This document shows positions 43,693-53,875 of a DNA stretch of 60,000 nt, piece by piece (position 1 is the stretch's first letter; the number at the start of each line of letters is the position of its first letter). The stretch spans positions 66,344,870-66,404,869 of the forward strand of contig CM043952.1 of NCBI GenBank assembly GCA_014529385.2. Direction: 5' to 3'. The translations under genes were made by a program, and so were the position numbers. The notes under the pieces were generated by a model. It saw only the letters and a list, made by a program, of their open reading frames with translations. It ran no database searches and was not told the origin of the DNA. Source of the stretch: Adiantum capillus-veneris. Taxonomy: Eukaryota > Streptophyta > Polypodiopsida > Polypodiales > Pteridaceae.

Positions 43693-46600
43693 ATGGCTTC
43701 TAGCAGTGAAAGTGGCAATTTGTTGCACATTCGCAAGCTTGAAGGGGCCCATAACTTTGCTATATGGAAGAAGCAATGTTATAATGTGATGTTGCAGAAG
43801 AAACAGGCGAAACCTATTAAGTTACAGGGTGTGAAACCGGATGATATGGAGGTTGAAGAATGGGAAGAAGTGGACGAGTTGGCTCGCTCCACGATCATGC
43901 TTTCGGTGTCTGACAATTTACTCTTCAATGTAGAGAATGAGCAGACAGCATGGGGCATGTGAAAGCGTTTAGACGAGTTGTATGCACAGCAGAGTGCTGC
44001 CAGTAAAGTGTATTGGCTTAAGAAGCTTACGGATCTCCGCATGGAGGGCACGCACATGTCAGTGCACCTCAATGAATTCAATTCTATTTTCAGTCAACTG
44101 ACAGAGCTGAAATTCACGATTGATGAGGAGTTCAAAGCTACTTTTCTGCTATGCACATTGCCCGAGAGTTGGGATGTATTCCAGACAGCTCTTAGTAACT
44201 CAAGTGCGTCACTTAAGTATGCAGATGTAGAGAGTTCTCTCTTGATGGAAGAGATGAACAGGAAGAACACCACAGGTGGGTCTTCTAATGCATTGCACTT
44301 GAGAGGCAGGTCTCAACAGAGGGAGAAATCTGACAGTAAGGACAGGGCACGCAACAAATCTCGTAGGAAAGATGTTGTGTGTCATCATTGTGGAAAGAAA
44401 GGGCATTATAAACGGGAATGCTATGAGTGGAAGAAAGAGAAGAACAAGGGTGCTGAAACTGATGCAAAGGACAAGGGACATGCCAAGAAGAGCACTGTGT
44501 TGATTGAGGAAATCAATGTTGCTAGTAGTTGTGACAGTGACAGCAGCACTGATGTACTCAATGCCTCTTCTGTGGATGCACATACCCTTACTATGGGTTC
44601 TGATGTGGACATGCATACTTGGATTTTTGATTCAGGTGCCTCCTTTCATGTAACACCTCATAGGGATTGGTTTACACAGTACTCAGGTGAGGTGCAGGGC
44701 ACTGTTTATTTGGGAGACAACTATGCATGTGACATTGCAGGTATTGGCAATGTCCAGTTTTCCTTTGCTGATGGTATGACTTTTGTTTTGCACAAAGTGC
44801 GCCATGTGCCACAACTCAAGAAGAGTTTGATTAGTACAGGGCAGCTAGATGATGCAGGCTATCACACCACTTTTGGTGATAGCAAGTGGAAAATTTGTAA
44901 AGGGGCCCGGATTGTAGCCAAGGGTTGTAAATCAAACACTTTGTATCCTTTGCATGTATCTAGTGTGCGTGACCATGTTGTCGCCGTAACCGAGCAGCCA
45001 AGTGTTTCTTTGTGGCATGGCCGGTTGGGACACATGAGTAAAAGAGGAATAGTGCATTCCGATGTATGTGAAATGCCACAGTTGTCCTTAGGGGGAAATA
45101 AATATTTTGTCTCGTTTATCGATGATGCTACACGTAAGGTGTGGGTGTATCCAATACGTGCTAAAAGCGATGTTTTGGATACTTTCAAGAAGTTTCTTGC
45201 GTTTGTTGAGAATCAAACTGATAAGAAGCTTAGGTCTTTGCGCTCAGACAATGGGGGGGAGTATGTATCAAAAGCATTTATTGACTTTTGTGCTACTAAA
45301 GGTATTAAAAGAGAGCTCACGGCTCCTTTTAATCCCTCTCAGAATGGAGTTGCAGAGAGGTTGAACCGGACTATCCAAGAGAAAGTTCGGAGTATGCTAT
45401 CACATGCTGCATTACCTCATGGTTTTTGGGCAGAAGCTGTGCAAACAGCTATTCACTTGATTAATCGTTCACCTAGCAAGGCTTTGGGTGGAAAGGTGCC
45501 TGAGGAGGTGTGGTCTGGCAAGCCACCCTCATATGCACATTTAAGAGTGTTTGGTTGTGAGGCCTATGTTCACATCCGGAGTGAACTGCGCACCAAACTA
45601 GAACCAAAGTCTCATAAATGCATTTTCCTAGGATATGGTGAGGATGGTGAAATGGGGTATAGATTATGGGATCCCGCATTACGGAAAATCATACGCAGCA
45701 ATGATGTCATCTTCAATGAGAATTGCATGCACAAACAGCCCACAAAGGTCGAGGAAGTGCGCCGGGTTGTTTTTCGTGAAGATGTTACATATGGACAGCC
45801 AAGAAGGCCCAATGTTCAGCAGCCTTTACATGCTGAAAATGGTGCTGAAAATCAGCCATTAGCTGCTGAAAATCAGCCCCAACAAGTTGCCATTGATGCA
45901 CCACCGGTAGGGGAACAGGTTGATGCTCCTAGACCGCCCGTTGTTGCGATGCAACCGGCTGAACAGCCTGCTGTTTTTGATGGTTTACAGGCTAAAAATC
46001 CACCTGTTATGGATCATTGGGTGCGTAGGTCTACTCGGGTGACAAGGCCCCCCGATAGATATGAACCGTCTTTGGACTATGTCATGCTTACTGATTGTGG
46101 TGAGCCGTCTTGCTATAAAGAGGCTATGCCACGGGAAGACAGTAAGAAATGGTTCAAAGCAATGGTTTCGGAAATGCAGTCTTTGGAGAAAAACCATACA
46201 TGGGACTTGGTTGATTTGCCTAAAGGGCATAAGGCTCTGCCATGTAAATGGGTTTACAAGACCAAGGTCACATCTGATGCTTCTTCTAAGTACAAGGCAC
46301 GTTTGGTTGCTAAAGGGTACAAGCAAAAGCATGGTGTTGATTTTGATGAGATTTTTTCTCCTGTTGTAAAGCTTGCCACATTACGTCTTGTTTTAGGCCC
46401 GGTTGCTTCTGAAGATATGGAGTTAAAGCAAATGGATGTCAAAACAACGTTTTTGCATGGCGATTTGCTTGAGATGATCTATATGATGCAGCCAGAAGGT
46501 TTTGTGTCAAAGGGGCAAGAGAAGAAAGTATGTAGACTCTTGAAGAGCTTGTATGGTTTGAAACAGTCTCCCCGTGCATGGTATCACAAGTTTGATACAT

Positions 46601-47652
46601 TCATGAGGTCTCAAGGATACAAAAGAAGTAATTCTGATCACTGTTTGTATATCAAAACGGCAAGTGATGGATCTCTTCTATTGCTGATTTTGTATGTTGA
46701 TGACATGCTTATTGCGGGTAAAAATGCCACGGAGTTGGATGCATTACAGCAAAGCTTAAAGAATCGCTTTGACATGAAGGATCTTGGTGATGCTAATCAT
46801 ATTTTGGGCATGCGTATCTCTCGAGATAGACCCAACAGGCGTCTGTATCTATCTCAACGAGATTATGTTGATAAGGTGCTACATCGTTTTCATATGGATG
46901 GGGGAAAGGCACTTGGTACTCCGCTGCCTCCATATGTAAAACTGACTGCACATGACTGCCCAAACACAGATGATATGCGGGCTGAAATGGCCAAGATTCC
47001 TTATGCATCAGCCGTTGGCAGTTTGATGTATGCTATGGTTGCTACACGTCCGGACATTGCATTTGCGGTGGGAGTGGTAAGCAGGTACATGAGCAATCCT
47101 GGCAAAAAGCATTGGGAAGCAGTGAAGTGTATCTTGAGATACTTGAAAGGCACTAAAGACTTGTGCATTTGTTTTGGGAAGAGTGAGATATCTGTGCATG
47201 GCTTTACAGATGCAGATTTTGCTGGACATCCAGATTGCAGGAAGTCTACCTCTGGATATGTGTTTACATTCACAGGAGGTGCAGTTTCTTGGATTTCTAG
47301 ACTGCAAAAATGTGTTGCTTTGTCTACCACTGAGGCTGAGTATGTGGCTGCCACTGAGGCATGCAAAGAAGCTTTGTGGCTCATGCGTTTGGTAGAAGAG
47401 CTTGGCATTAAGTCACCGGTTCCTGTGCTACACTGTGATAGTCAGAGTGCTATTATGCTTGCAAGGAATCCTGTTTTTCATGCCAAGACAAAGCACATAG
47501 AGGTGAAGTATCATTTTATCAGGAGTGTGCTTGATGACAAGAGCATTACACTTGTCAAGGTGCACACAGATGACAATCCTGCAGATCTTTTGACCAAGAG
47601 TCTTCCAGCAGAGCGGTTTGCATATTGCCGTCAGATGATGGGTGTTGGATGA
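43693..47652 (+). pseudogene. Copia Gag-Pol polyprotein with one internal stop
   Basis: A single frame of about 1,320 codons starts MASSSESG (an earlier ATG at 43678 is also in frame). Gag contains IWKKQCYNVMLQKKQA; a TGA at 43960-43962 interrupts it. A zinc knuckle follows, CHHCGKKGHYKREC (about residue 232). Protease: WIFDSGASFHVTP (about 312). Integrase: LWHGRLGHMS keeps the two His, but the frame jumps straight to VHSDVCEMPQ, so the Cys-x-x-Cys half of the zinc module is missing; core Asp (HSDVC), Asp (RSDNGGEY) and Glu (NGVAERLNR) are present. RT: YVDD in LILYVDDMLIAG (about 1001). RNase H: DADFAG, then STTEAEYVA, ending PADLLTKSLPAERF. Apart from the stop it is intact. Confidence 0.97.
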
Positions 47653-47731
47653 GTAAGTGCATGATCAGCTGATGTATCATAGTTAGCTGATTCTTTGATC
47701 TCCCAAGGTACATTGCCTTTAGGTGGGAGGT

Positions 47732-48013
47732 TGTTAGGGAATAAAGGCCTAAGTGCCTTGTACTTATTAACTTATAAGTTAAAAGACTTATAAGTGAGGG
47801 GGCCCAAGTGTGAATGGCCCCCTAGTCACTTACTCATATACTCAAAGGTCAAGCCCAAAATGACTATTGTGACTTTTCCCAAACTTCTACGAGTTCTCTC
47901 TCTCTCTCACGTATTTTTTCTCTGCGTGTGCTTCTTCTGCGCCACTCTCCTCTTCTCCTTCACTCTCATTGCATAGAGTAGCAAGTGGGCTCTCTCTCCT
48001 GCTACCCCACACA
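47732..48013 (+). repeat. Copia 3' LTR
   Basis: 282 bp, almost identical to the 5' LTR, starting after AGGTGGGAGGT. Confidence 0.97.
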
Positions 48014-48041
48014 TGGTATCAGAACTTTAGGGTTTCCAAGA
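48014..48041 (+). other. Extra 28 bp of primer site and leader after the 3' LTR
   Basis: TGGTATCAGAAC then TTTAGGGTTTCCAAGA repeats the first 28 bp after the 5' LTR with one change (GAGC to GAAC). It is followed by TACAG, matching the five bases before the 5' LTR. Confidence 0.9.
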
Positions 48042-48046
48042 TACAG

Positions 48047-48446
48047 GAGGGTATTGGTATCCAAGCAAGCGAGGCCGCCATGCTCAATTGAGGAGTCATT
48101 TAAATTGAAAAGGGAAACCGCGCTAACAACCAAGTGAAGAGAGGGCAACAGGAGTTGAGAGGAGGTGCGCTCGAGAGGGGTGCAGGGACCAGATCGAGAA
48201 GGGTTGAGGCCACCAACTGAGAAGGGAGGGCTCTGAATACAGGCGACCATGGAAGGCAGATCAGGAGGTGTAGCTCTCAGTTATGAGGGGGGTGAAGAGG
48301 CAGCCTAGTCAAGAGGGAGACAAGCTTCCACCATGAACACATAGGGGGAAGCAGGTGGCCATGCTCAAGAAAAGAAATGACGGGCTACTACAGTACGAAG
48401 AGGTCGCCATCCTGCAGGTAGGGGGAGTTGCCATCGACTATAAGAA
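48047..48446. other. No gene recognised
   Basis: GC-moderate, purine-rich DNA between the copia element and duplication copy B. Short frames only, none with a domain. Confidence 0.5.
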
Positions 48447-49238
48447 AAGGCAGCCATGGTCCCATGCGGCTGGATATAGAGAGAAGAGCAGCAAAACCAG
48501 GAGGCAAGTGAGGGGTGCTATATTCAGGAGGAGGTGAAGCTGTCGTGGCCAGTAGTCGGAGAGTGTGCCATGAGCTGGGAATAGAAAGAGTTGGAACTGG
48601 TTGGTAAACGGAACCTCCGTCTGTCCAGACGATCAGGATGAAGGTGCAGCCCTAGCTGATCAAAAGAAGAAGAAAAAGCCATCAAGTGCAGCTGGCAGCC
48701 GAGGTGAGAAGAGAGGAGAAGAGGACACCTGTAGAAGGAAGGGCAATGCCTCATGTTGGGAGGACAAAGGGCGCCTTATGTGATGCACGCGTACTGATTC
48801 GTCCCTTTTCCTAGTTCAGACCTTTGGGGTTTATGGCAGGAACTATGTATCAGACATCTGGAGTTACTATGGCTGATTATGCATTTCTGGTGAGTCTATG
48901 AGCCACCTCTAGATATACGAGCTTGCTATCTTGTTATTGAGCTGAGCCTGAGCAACTATACAGCCGCAGGTGTTTGGTGTCAGGATTTGGGCCTCTTGGT
49001 GTCCTTGCATGCAGGTTGCAGGTGATTTGGTTTACAACCTCATTGGTGTTCCCAAATCGCCATTGTAGAGCTTGAGGTCGGCGTGAGCTGTAATTCCTCA
49101 TGGCCGATGGCTTGAGTTGATGTGAGAAGAGGATTTTGAAGGTCATTTGCAGGTCTTTTGTGTGTTTGGTTTATATGTTCTCAAGCTGCAGGGGAGGCTA
49201 AGCTATAGAGGTGCCTCGCTTTCGCTTCTCCTTGTCAT
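48447..49238 (+). repeat. Segmental duplication, copy B
   Basis: Matches 39566-40355 from CCATGGTCCCA to CTTCTCCTTGTCAT in the same orientation. It is about 8.9 kb from copy A and is followed, rather than preceded, by PPR debris. Confidence 0.93.
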
Positions 49239-49254
49239 CGTGTTGCACAAAATG

Positions 49255-50065
49255 CGGCCTCCCAGCTGAAATCACTCAAATGCGGTGTTCTTCATAAAGC
49301 CCAAACACAAAGGCAGGGCCAGGAAGCGCATTGCCTTGTTCTAAAATAGTGTGACCTTGAGAGCAAGATTAGAGCTCGTTATTGGACAAACCAGAATTTG
49401 TTTAAATGTATCTTATGAATCATGCCGATCAAGAAAGAGGTTTGCAGGGTGTTTGGGCAAAATGTTGTGTCACTGCACAGAAAAACAAGTATCAACGCAT
49501 GCAAAGTGAGGGCATTTGTCCAGAGGAAATCAACTGCGCGTGCATATCTTGATTGCATCAAGAAAGGGCCTCTCTCTTGAGAAGGCATGTGGCTCTACGC
49601 AAGATGCTGATATGGGCATACAAATTCACGCTAATATTGTTGGTAAGGGGTTGTTGAAAAAGATATCGTGCTTGACAATGCCTTGGTTGACATGTTTGCT
49701 AAATGTGGTACACTTCAGAGACCACCAGAACTTCTCGAAAAGCTTCCTATCCAGAGTGTCACACTCTTGGAACACACTCATTGCAGGATTTACCCCATAG
49801 GGGGCAGGCAGAAAGCTCTAGAAAGCTCTAGTCTGTATTCAACATATATCAACTTATAGCTCTGGTTTGTTTTTAGCAGATTCGAAGTGACGGCCTCTCT
49901 CATGATTGAAAGATTTGCTCCGAAAGGGCAGCGCCAAAAAGCTCTAGGCTGTTTTCAACAGATGCGAAGCAAAGAAATTTGGAGAAAGATGTCATGCTTG
50001 ACCGTATTTTGATCAATATGTATGTCAAATGGGGTGCCCCAAAGACTACGACTTTGTGTACGTGT
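49255..50065 (+). pseudogene. Degenerate PPR fragments
   Basis: CTCAAATGCGGTGTTCTTCA (about 49274) matches the K-C-G-x-L-H-K part of a PPR. KACGSTQDADMGIQIHANIV (about 49580-49640) parallels the ITQDADMGKRIHDDIV block at 37240. DMFAKCGTLQRPPELLEKLP (49686-49750) is a decayed L motif. Further pieces (CFQQMRSKE-like, about 49950) show the repeat pattern, then MYVKWGAPKT (about 50019). All frames are broken. These are ancient relatives of the 36902-39560 PPR copies. Confidence 0.7.
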
Positions 50066-51250
50066 GCATGTGAGCCTACGGACGAACACTACGGCAGATT
50101 CAACATCAATCGACATGTTTGCAAACGTCGGAGAATGGATGACGATAGTAGAACGCATATTGGTGGGAAGGTGGCGGAACAATGTAAGGAAGGTCTAGAA
50201 GCGGCTCCATCCAAGATTGTGCGTTGATCGACACGACCAATACCAAAGGTACACTTATATTCCGTATTTTCATTTCCTTTATGTGATCTCAAAAGTACTT
50301 GGATTAAATCATGTACACATTAAAGCAACAAATTTATATCATTTTTATTCAAAAGATTGTAGATGAAGGTGACAAAGGCTGAAGAATTTTTGTGATGCCC
50401 AACAAAGGAAAACATAGACAATACGCCACGGCAAGGCAACGTGGAATGATACATGTCTTCATAAAACATTGGTAATGTCTTCATAAAACATGGTTGTAGT
50501 ATTTTTACAATAAGAAAGTCCCTCCAACACTGGAGGAGAAGCATAAGCCTCCCTTCAACACTGAAGGGGATAAAAGTGGCGGAGGAAAGGCACATTCCCT
50601 ACGGTATTATTATAAATGTGGAGAACGGTGCCAACTCCACACCACACATGGTTTTTCTCTTTTTTTAATGGGCACAAGCATTGTAAATGCACGAAATTCA
50701 TCTCATTTTGTTTTTATTATAATGTGGAATTGTTTACATCCATACATCTTTTCATGCAAAATCTCATTTGTGATGCGAGGTCATAGAGCTTTTGGCGAAA
50801 GCTTCGAGGAGAGATGCTATGGAGCCATCATCATGAGCTATGCCATACGGTAAAATCCACACCACTATCACTATTTTACTTCTTACCATCTACATAGTGA
50901 GTCAATAAAGGCAAACTAGTTAGTAACCTAGGAATGAAAAGAGAGAGGGGGGAGAGTGGGTTAGCATGAAAATTTAGGGGATTACCTACTAGACATACTA
51001 GACAAAGGAAATTATTTTCTTGAATGGCCCTAGTTTCAAGAGCCATACCCTTTAATATTTAATAAGGATATATAATCTATACTCTTAATAATGCAGCTTA
51101 AATTTTTCAAGCTCAAAGAGCCCCTCCACGTGTCGCATGCTAGGAAGCTTGCAGTCTTTGGACGTTTTTTGCTTTTTATTTTTAAATGTACCTTCCGTTG
51201 ACCTTCAAAAAAGAAGAGTCATATCTTAACGGTGATGCTTTTAATGGATC
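50066..51250. other. No gene recognised
   Basis: AT-rich DNA. A short duplication, ATGTCTTCATAAAACATGG-like, occurs at about 50454 and 50477. GTGATTTTTG-like and purine stretches occur but no ORF with a domain. Confidence 0.5.
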
Positions 51251-51273
51251 CAGGGATGACGCCTGAGTCAGCG

Positions 51274-51369
51274 TGCGTGTGTGTGTGTGTGAAGCATGTC
51301 CCTTAAACGCCCTCTGTGTGCTAGACTTGCAAGTTGCCCATCCTGCGTGTGTGTGTGTGTGTGTGTGTG

Positions 51370-51452
<83 letters not shown>

Positions 51453-51518
51453 CTTGCTGTGCTGCAGCTCTTCGGGAAATGGGCAACCAAGGACTCTAAG
51501 AACTACACCTCCCCCTAT

Positions 51519-51614
<96 letters not shown>

Positions 51615-51741
51615 ATATTGCAGCAGCTACTCAGTGCTTCCCTGAGAGTCAGGAAGCTGCTCGCTCTACATGAGAATGTGTGAGAAAGCAAGAGTCCACA
51701 CAGAGAAAGAACTGATGTGACATTAAGGTCAGTATAAGGTC

Positions 51742-51820
<79 letters not shown>
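51274..51820. repeat. Paired (GT)n-(GA)n tracts and a (CT)n tract
   Basis: (GT) 51344-51370 then (GA) 51373-51447; (GT) 51518-51542 then (GA) 51543-51611; (CT) 51745-51819. GT followed immediately by GA occurs twice, preceded each time by a CC/CT-rich piece, so one composite block was probably duplicated. Confidence 0.95.
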
Positions 51821-51822
<2 letters not shown>

Positions 51823-52035
51823 GCACCAACGCATGCACGGAGGAGGAGACACGATGGTCGGGGTCAGAATGATGACAACTGCAGGAGGAGGCAGTTCGAA
51901 GCTAGGCCATGCTTTCCCACGTGGTCTTCCTGGATGTTGAGAGGCCATGCTCGTCCCTGCCAGGCGAACCCATCTACTATTATGACGCTAGTATCACACC
52001 CATACAACTTGAGCATAGGAGACTATGTTGTGTTT

Positions 52036-52535
52036 TCGATGTTGGGGTGGAATTTTGCCTTTTCCCCTTGCCCTCAACTTATTGCCAAGCTTGCACTAAT
52101 TTCTCGGTTTTGGGGTGGAATTTCACCTTTTCCCTTTGCCCCCAACTGGCATTTTTGATTGCCAAGCCGAAAGTTTATAGAAAACTGGTTATTTTTCCAA
52201 GTTTTGCACTATTTTTCTCTATTTTGGGGTGGAATTTTGCCTTTTGCCCTTGCTCTCAACCGGCTTTTTTTTTTTTGAAAGTCGATAAAAAACTACTTAT
52301 TTCTGCAGGTTTTGCACTGTTTTGGGGCAGAATTTTATATTTTCCCCTTGCCCTCAACCGGCATTTTTTATTGAAAGTTTATTAAAAACTGGTTATTTTT
52401 CTAGGTTTTGCCCTATTTTTCTATGTTTTGGGGCATAATGTCACCTTTTCTCCTTGCCCTCAATCAATATTTTTTATTGCCAAGCCAAAAGTTTAGAAAA
52501 TAGGTTGTTTTTGAACTATTTTTCTCGATTTTGGC
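52036..52535 (+). repeat. Degenerate tandem repeat, about 105-bp unit (part 1)
   Basis: 'TTGGGGTGGAATTTT-GCCTTTTCCCCTTGCCCTCAAC' recurs at about 52044, 52110, 52220, 52322 and 52428, followed by 'GGCATTTTT-ATTGCCAAGCCGAAAGTTTA-AAAACTGGTTATTTTT'. Units are diverged; spacing is mostly 102-110 bp. Resumes at 53008. Confidence 0.88.
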
Positions 52536-52589
52536 CCAATGCGGCTGTTGATGGTAATGGCAATGCTGAGGATGATGGAAGTGGTGTTG

Positions 52590-52985
52590 CCAATGGTGTT
52601 AGTGATGGTGAGGACGAGAAAACCTTCTCTCGCCTACACCTTCACCACCTGCTACGTTTTCTTGACGAAACATTTCAAAGATGTATCTGCCAAATTCGAA
52701 TGGGTAAAGCGGGAGGGCCATCTCTCATACAACATGCTTTGGGAATTCCTTGCTCCGAGCGTTGAAGTTTGCCGTCTCTGCAACATCTTTGGTTAGGCAT
52801 GCGATACTCTGATAAGTGATAAGGGAAAGTATCACCATAAAAGTTGGGCACCATATGAAAACGGGTTTAAGATCAAGCTCAAGATCATAAACTTCGATGG
52901 CGAAAGCTACCACCATTGCACCATGACCTACAAGATTGGTGAGGTGCCCTTCACATCTTTACATGTTTGTTAGTGGTCTTTCCTT
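52590..52985 (+). pseudogene. Possible AAA-ATPase-type (DUF7025-like) gene fragment
   Basis: One frame stays coding-like for about 130 codons with a TAG near 52794-52796 and another near 52969-52972. It reads YTFTTCYVFLTKHFKDVSAK, FEWVKREGHLSYNMLWEFLA, ACDTLISDKGKYHHKS, then IKLKIINFDGESYHHCTMTY and KIGEVPFTSLHVC. 'Leu-Trp-x-hydrophobic-Phe', 'hydrophobic-x-x-Asp-Gly-x-x-hydrophobic' and 'hydrophobic-x-x-hydrophobic-x-x-Leu-x-hydrophobic' spaced like this resemble the domain N-terminal to the ATPase in some fungal and plant AAA proteins. It sits between two parts of the 105-bp array and lacks the ATPase. The assignment is from pattern memory only. Confidence 0.4.
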
Positions 52986-53007
52986 CCAAGACAAGAGAGG
53001 GAAAACA

Positions 53008-53225
53008 TGGTGGAATTTGCCTTTTCCCCTTGCCCCCAACTGGCATTTTTATTGCTCGGACGGAAGTTTAAAAAAAACGGGTTATTTTTCACGGTTTTGC
53101 ACTATTTTTCTCTGTTTGTGGTGGAATTTCTCCTTTTTCCCTTGCCCTCAACCAGAATGTTTTATTGCCAAGCCGAAAGCTTAGAAAATAGGTTGTTTTT
53201 GCTCGATTTTGGGGGAATGTGGCTG
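53008..53225 (+). repeat. 105-bp tandem repeat (part 2)
   Basis: Two more units (about 53010 and 53117) of the same text, ending CCAAGCCGAAAGCTTAGAAAATAGG-like, after the embedded gene-like fragment. The DNA at 53218-53270 (GGCTGTTGATGGTGATGGTAA) also repeats 52538-52570, so the fragment's leader was duplicated too. Confidence 0.85.
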
Positions 53226-53491
53226 TTGATGGTGATGGTAATGTTGAGCATGATGGAAATGGTTTTTGCCAATGAACACCTATTTAGGAAAATAGGGAAA
53301 AATTCACACATTTGGGACGATTTTTTGTGTCTCATGGACTTGAGGTAAGGTTGTATTGTACTAGGTTGTTGCACATATGAAAACTGAGATACAATGTTTA
53401 GTGGATGCTTATGAGTCTGCAAGATCCAATATAGTCCGTTTTCAACAACCATACTATACACTAGAGTGTTTTTGCACATGTTAGTTTACAA

Positions 53492-53530
<39 letters not shown>

Positions 53531-53875
53531 CTCATGCACCGAAAATTTTCTTCCCACACATGCTTCATTTGATAAAACAATTAAAATGTAAGTTGCAAGA
53601 AAAACTTGGGTGACTAATGTGAAAAAAAACACCATTCATATTGAATAAGATTTCTTGAAGATTACAAAGGTGGGATGCCATTATCAATGTTGATAATGAC
53701 CATAGCTATGGGTGGACTAATTGGACCCATTGCTAGAAGATTACAAAGTTGAAAGGCGAATGCTAAGCGATCATTCTTCTTCATTTGCATTGACATTTGA
53801 TGGTGTCTCATGTTCATCAAGTTTCAACTGACTCTCTTTGGCCTTGAGGATTATTGCCTTTGGAATCTTGATTTT
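53226..53875. other. Spacer with (AC)n
   Basis: (AC)16 at 53496-53527. No gene; the last part is the 3' flank of the minus-strand DUF7869-like gene. Confidence 0.6.

Larger units (their letters stand above)
42858..48013 (+). mobile_element. Ty1/copia LTR retrotransposon, young
   Basis: Two 282-bp LTRs (42858-43139 and 47732-48013) differ at only two positions that I can see (GTGCTTTG/GTGCCTTG and GGGGGTCC/GGGGGCCC), so the insertion is recent. The primer site TGGTATCAGAGC follows the 5' LTR at once (43140-43151). A long leader precedes a polyprotein of about 1,320 codons with one in-frame TGA. A polypurine run (AGGTGGGAGG, about 47721-47730) precedes the 3' LTR. TACAG sits before the 5' LTR (42853-42857) and again at 48042-48046, 28 bp beyond the 3' LTR. 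Confidence 0.97.
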
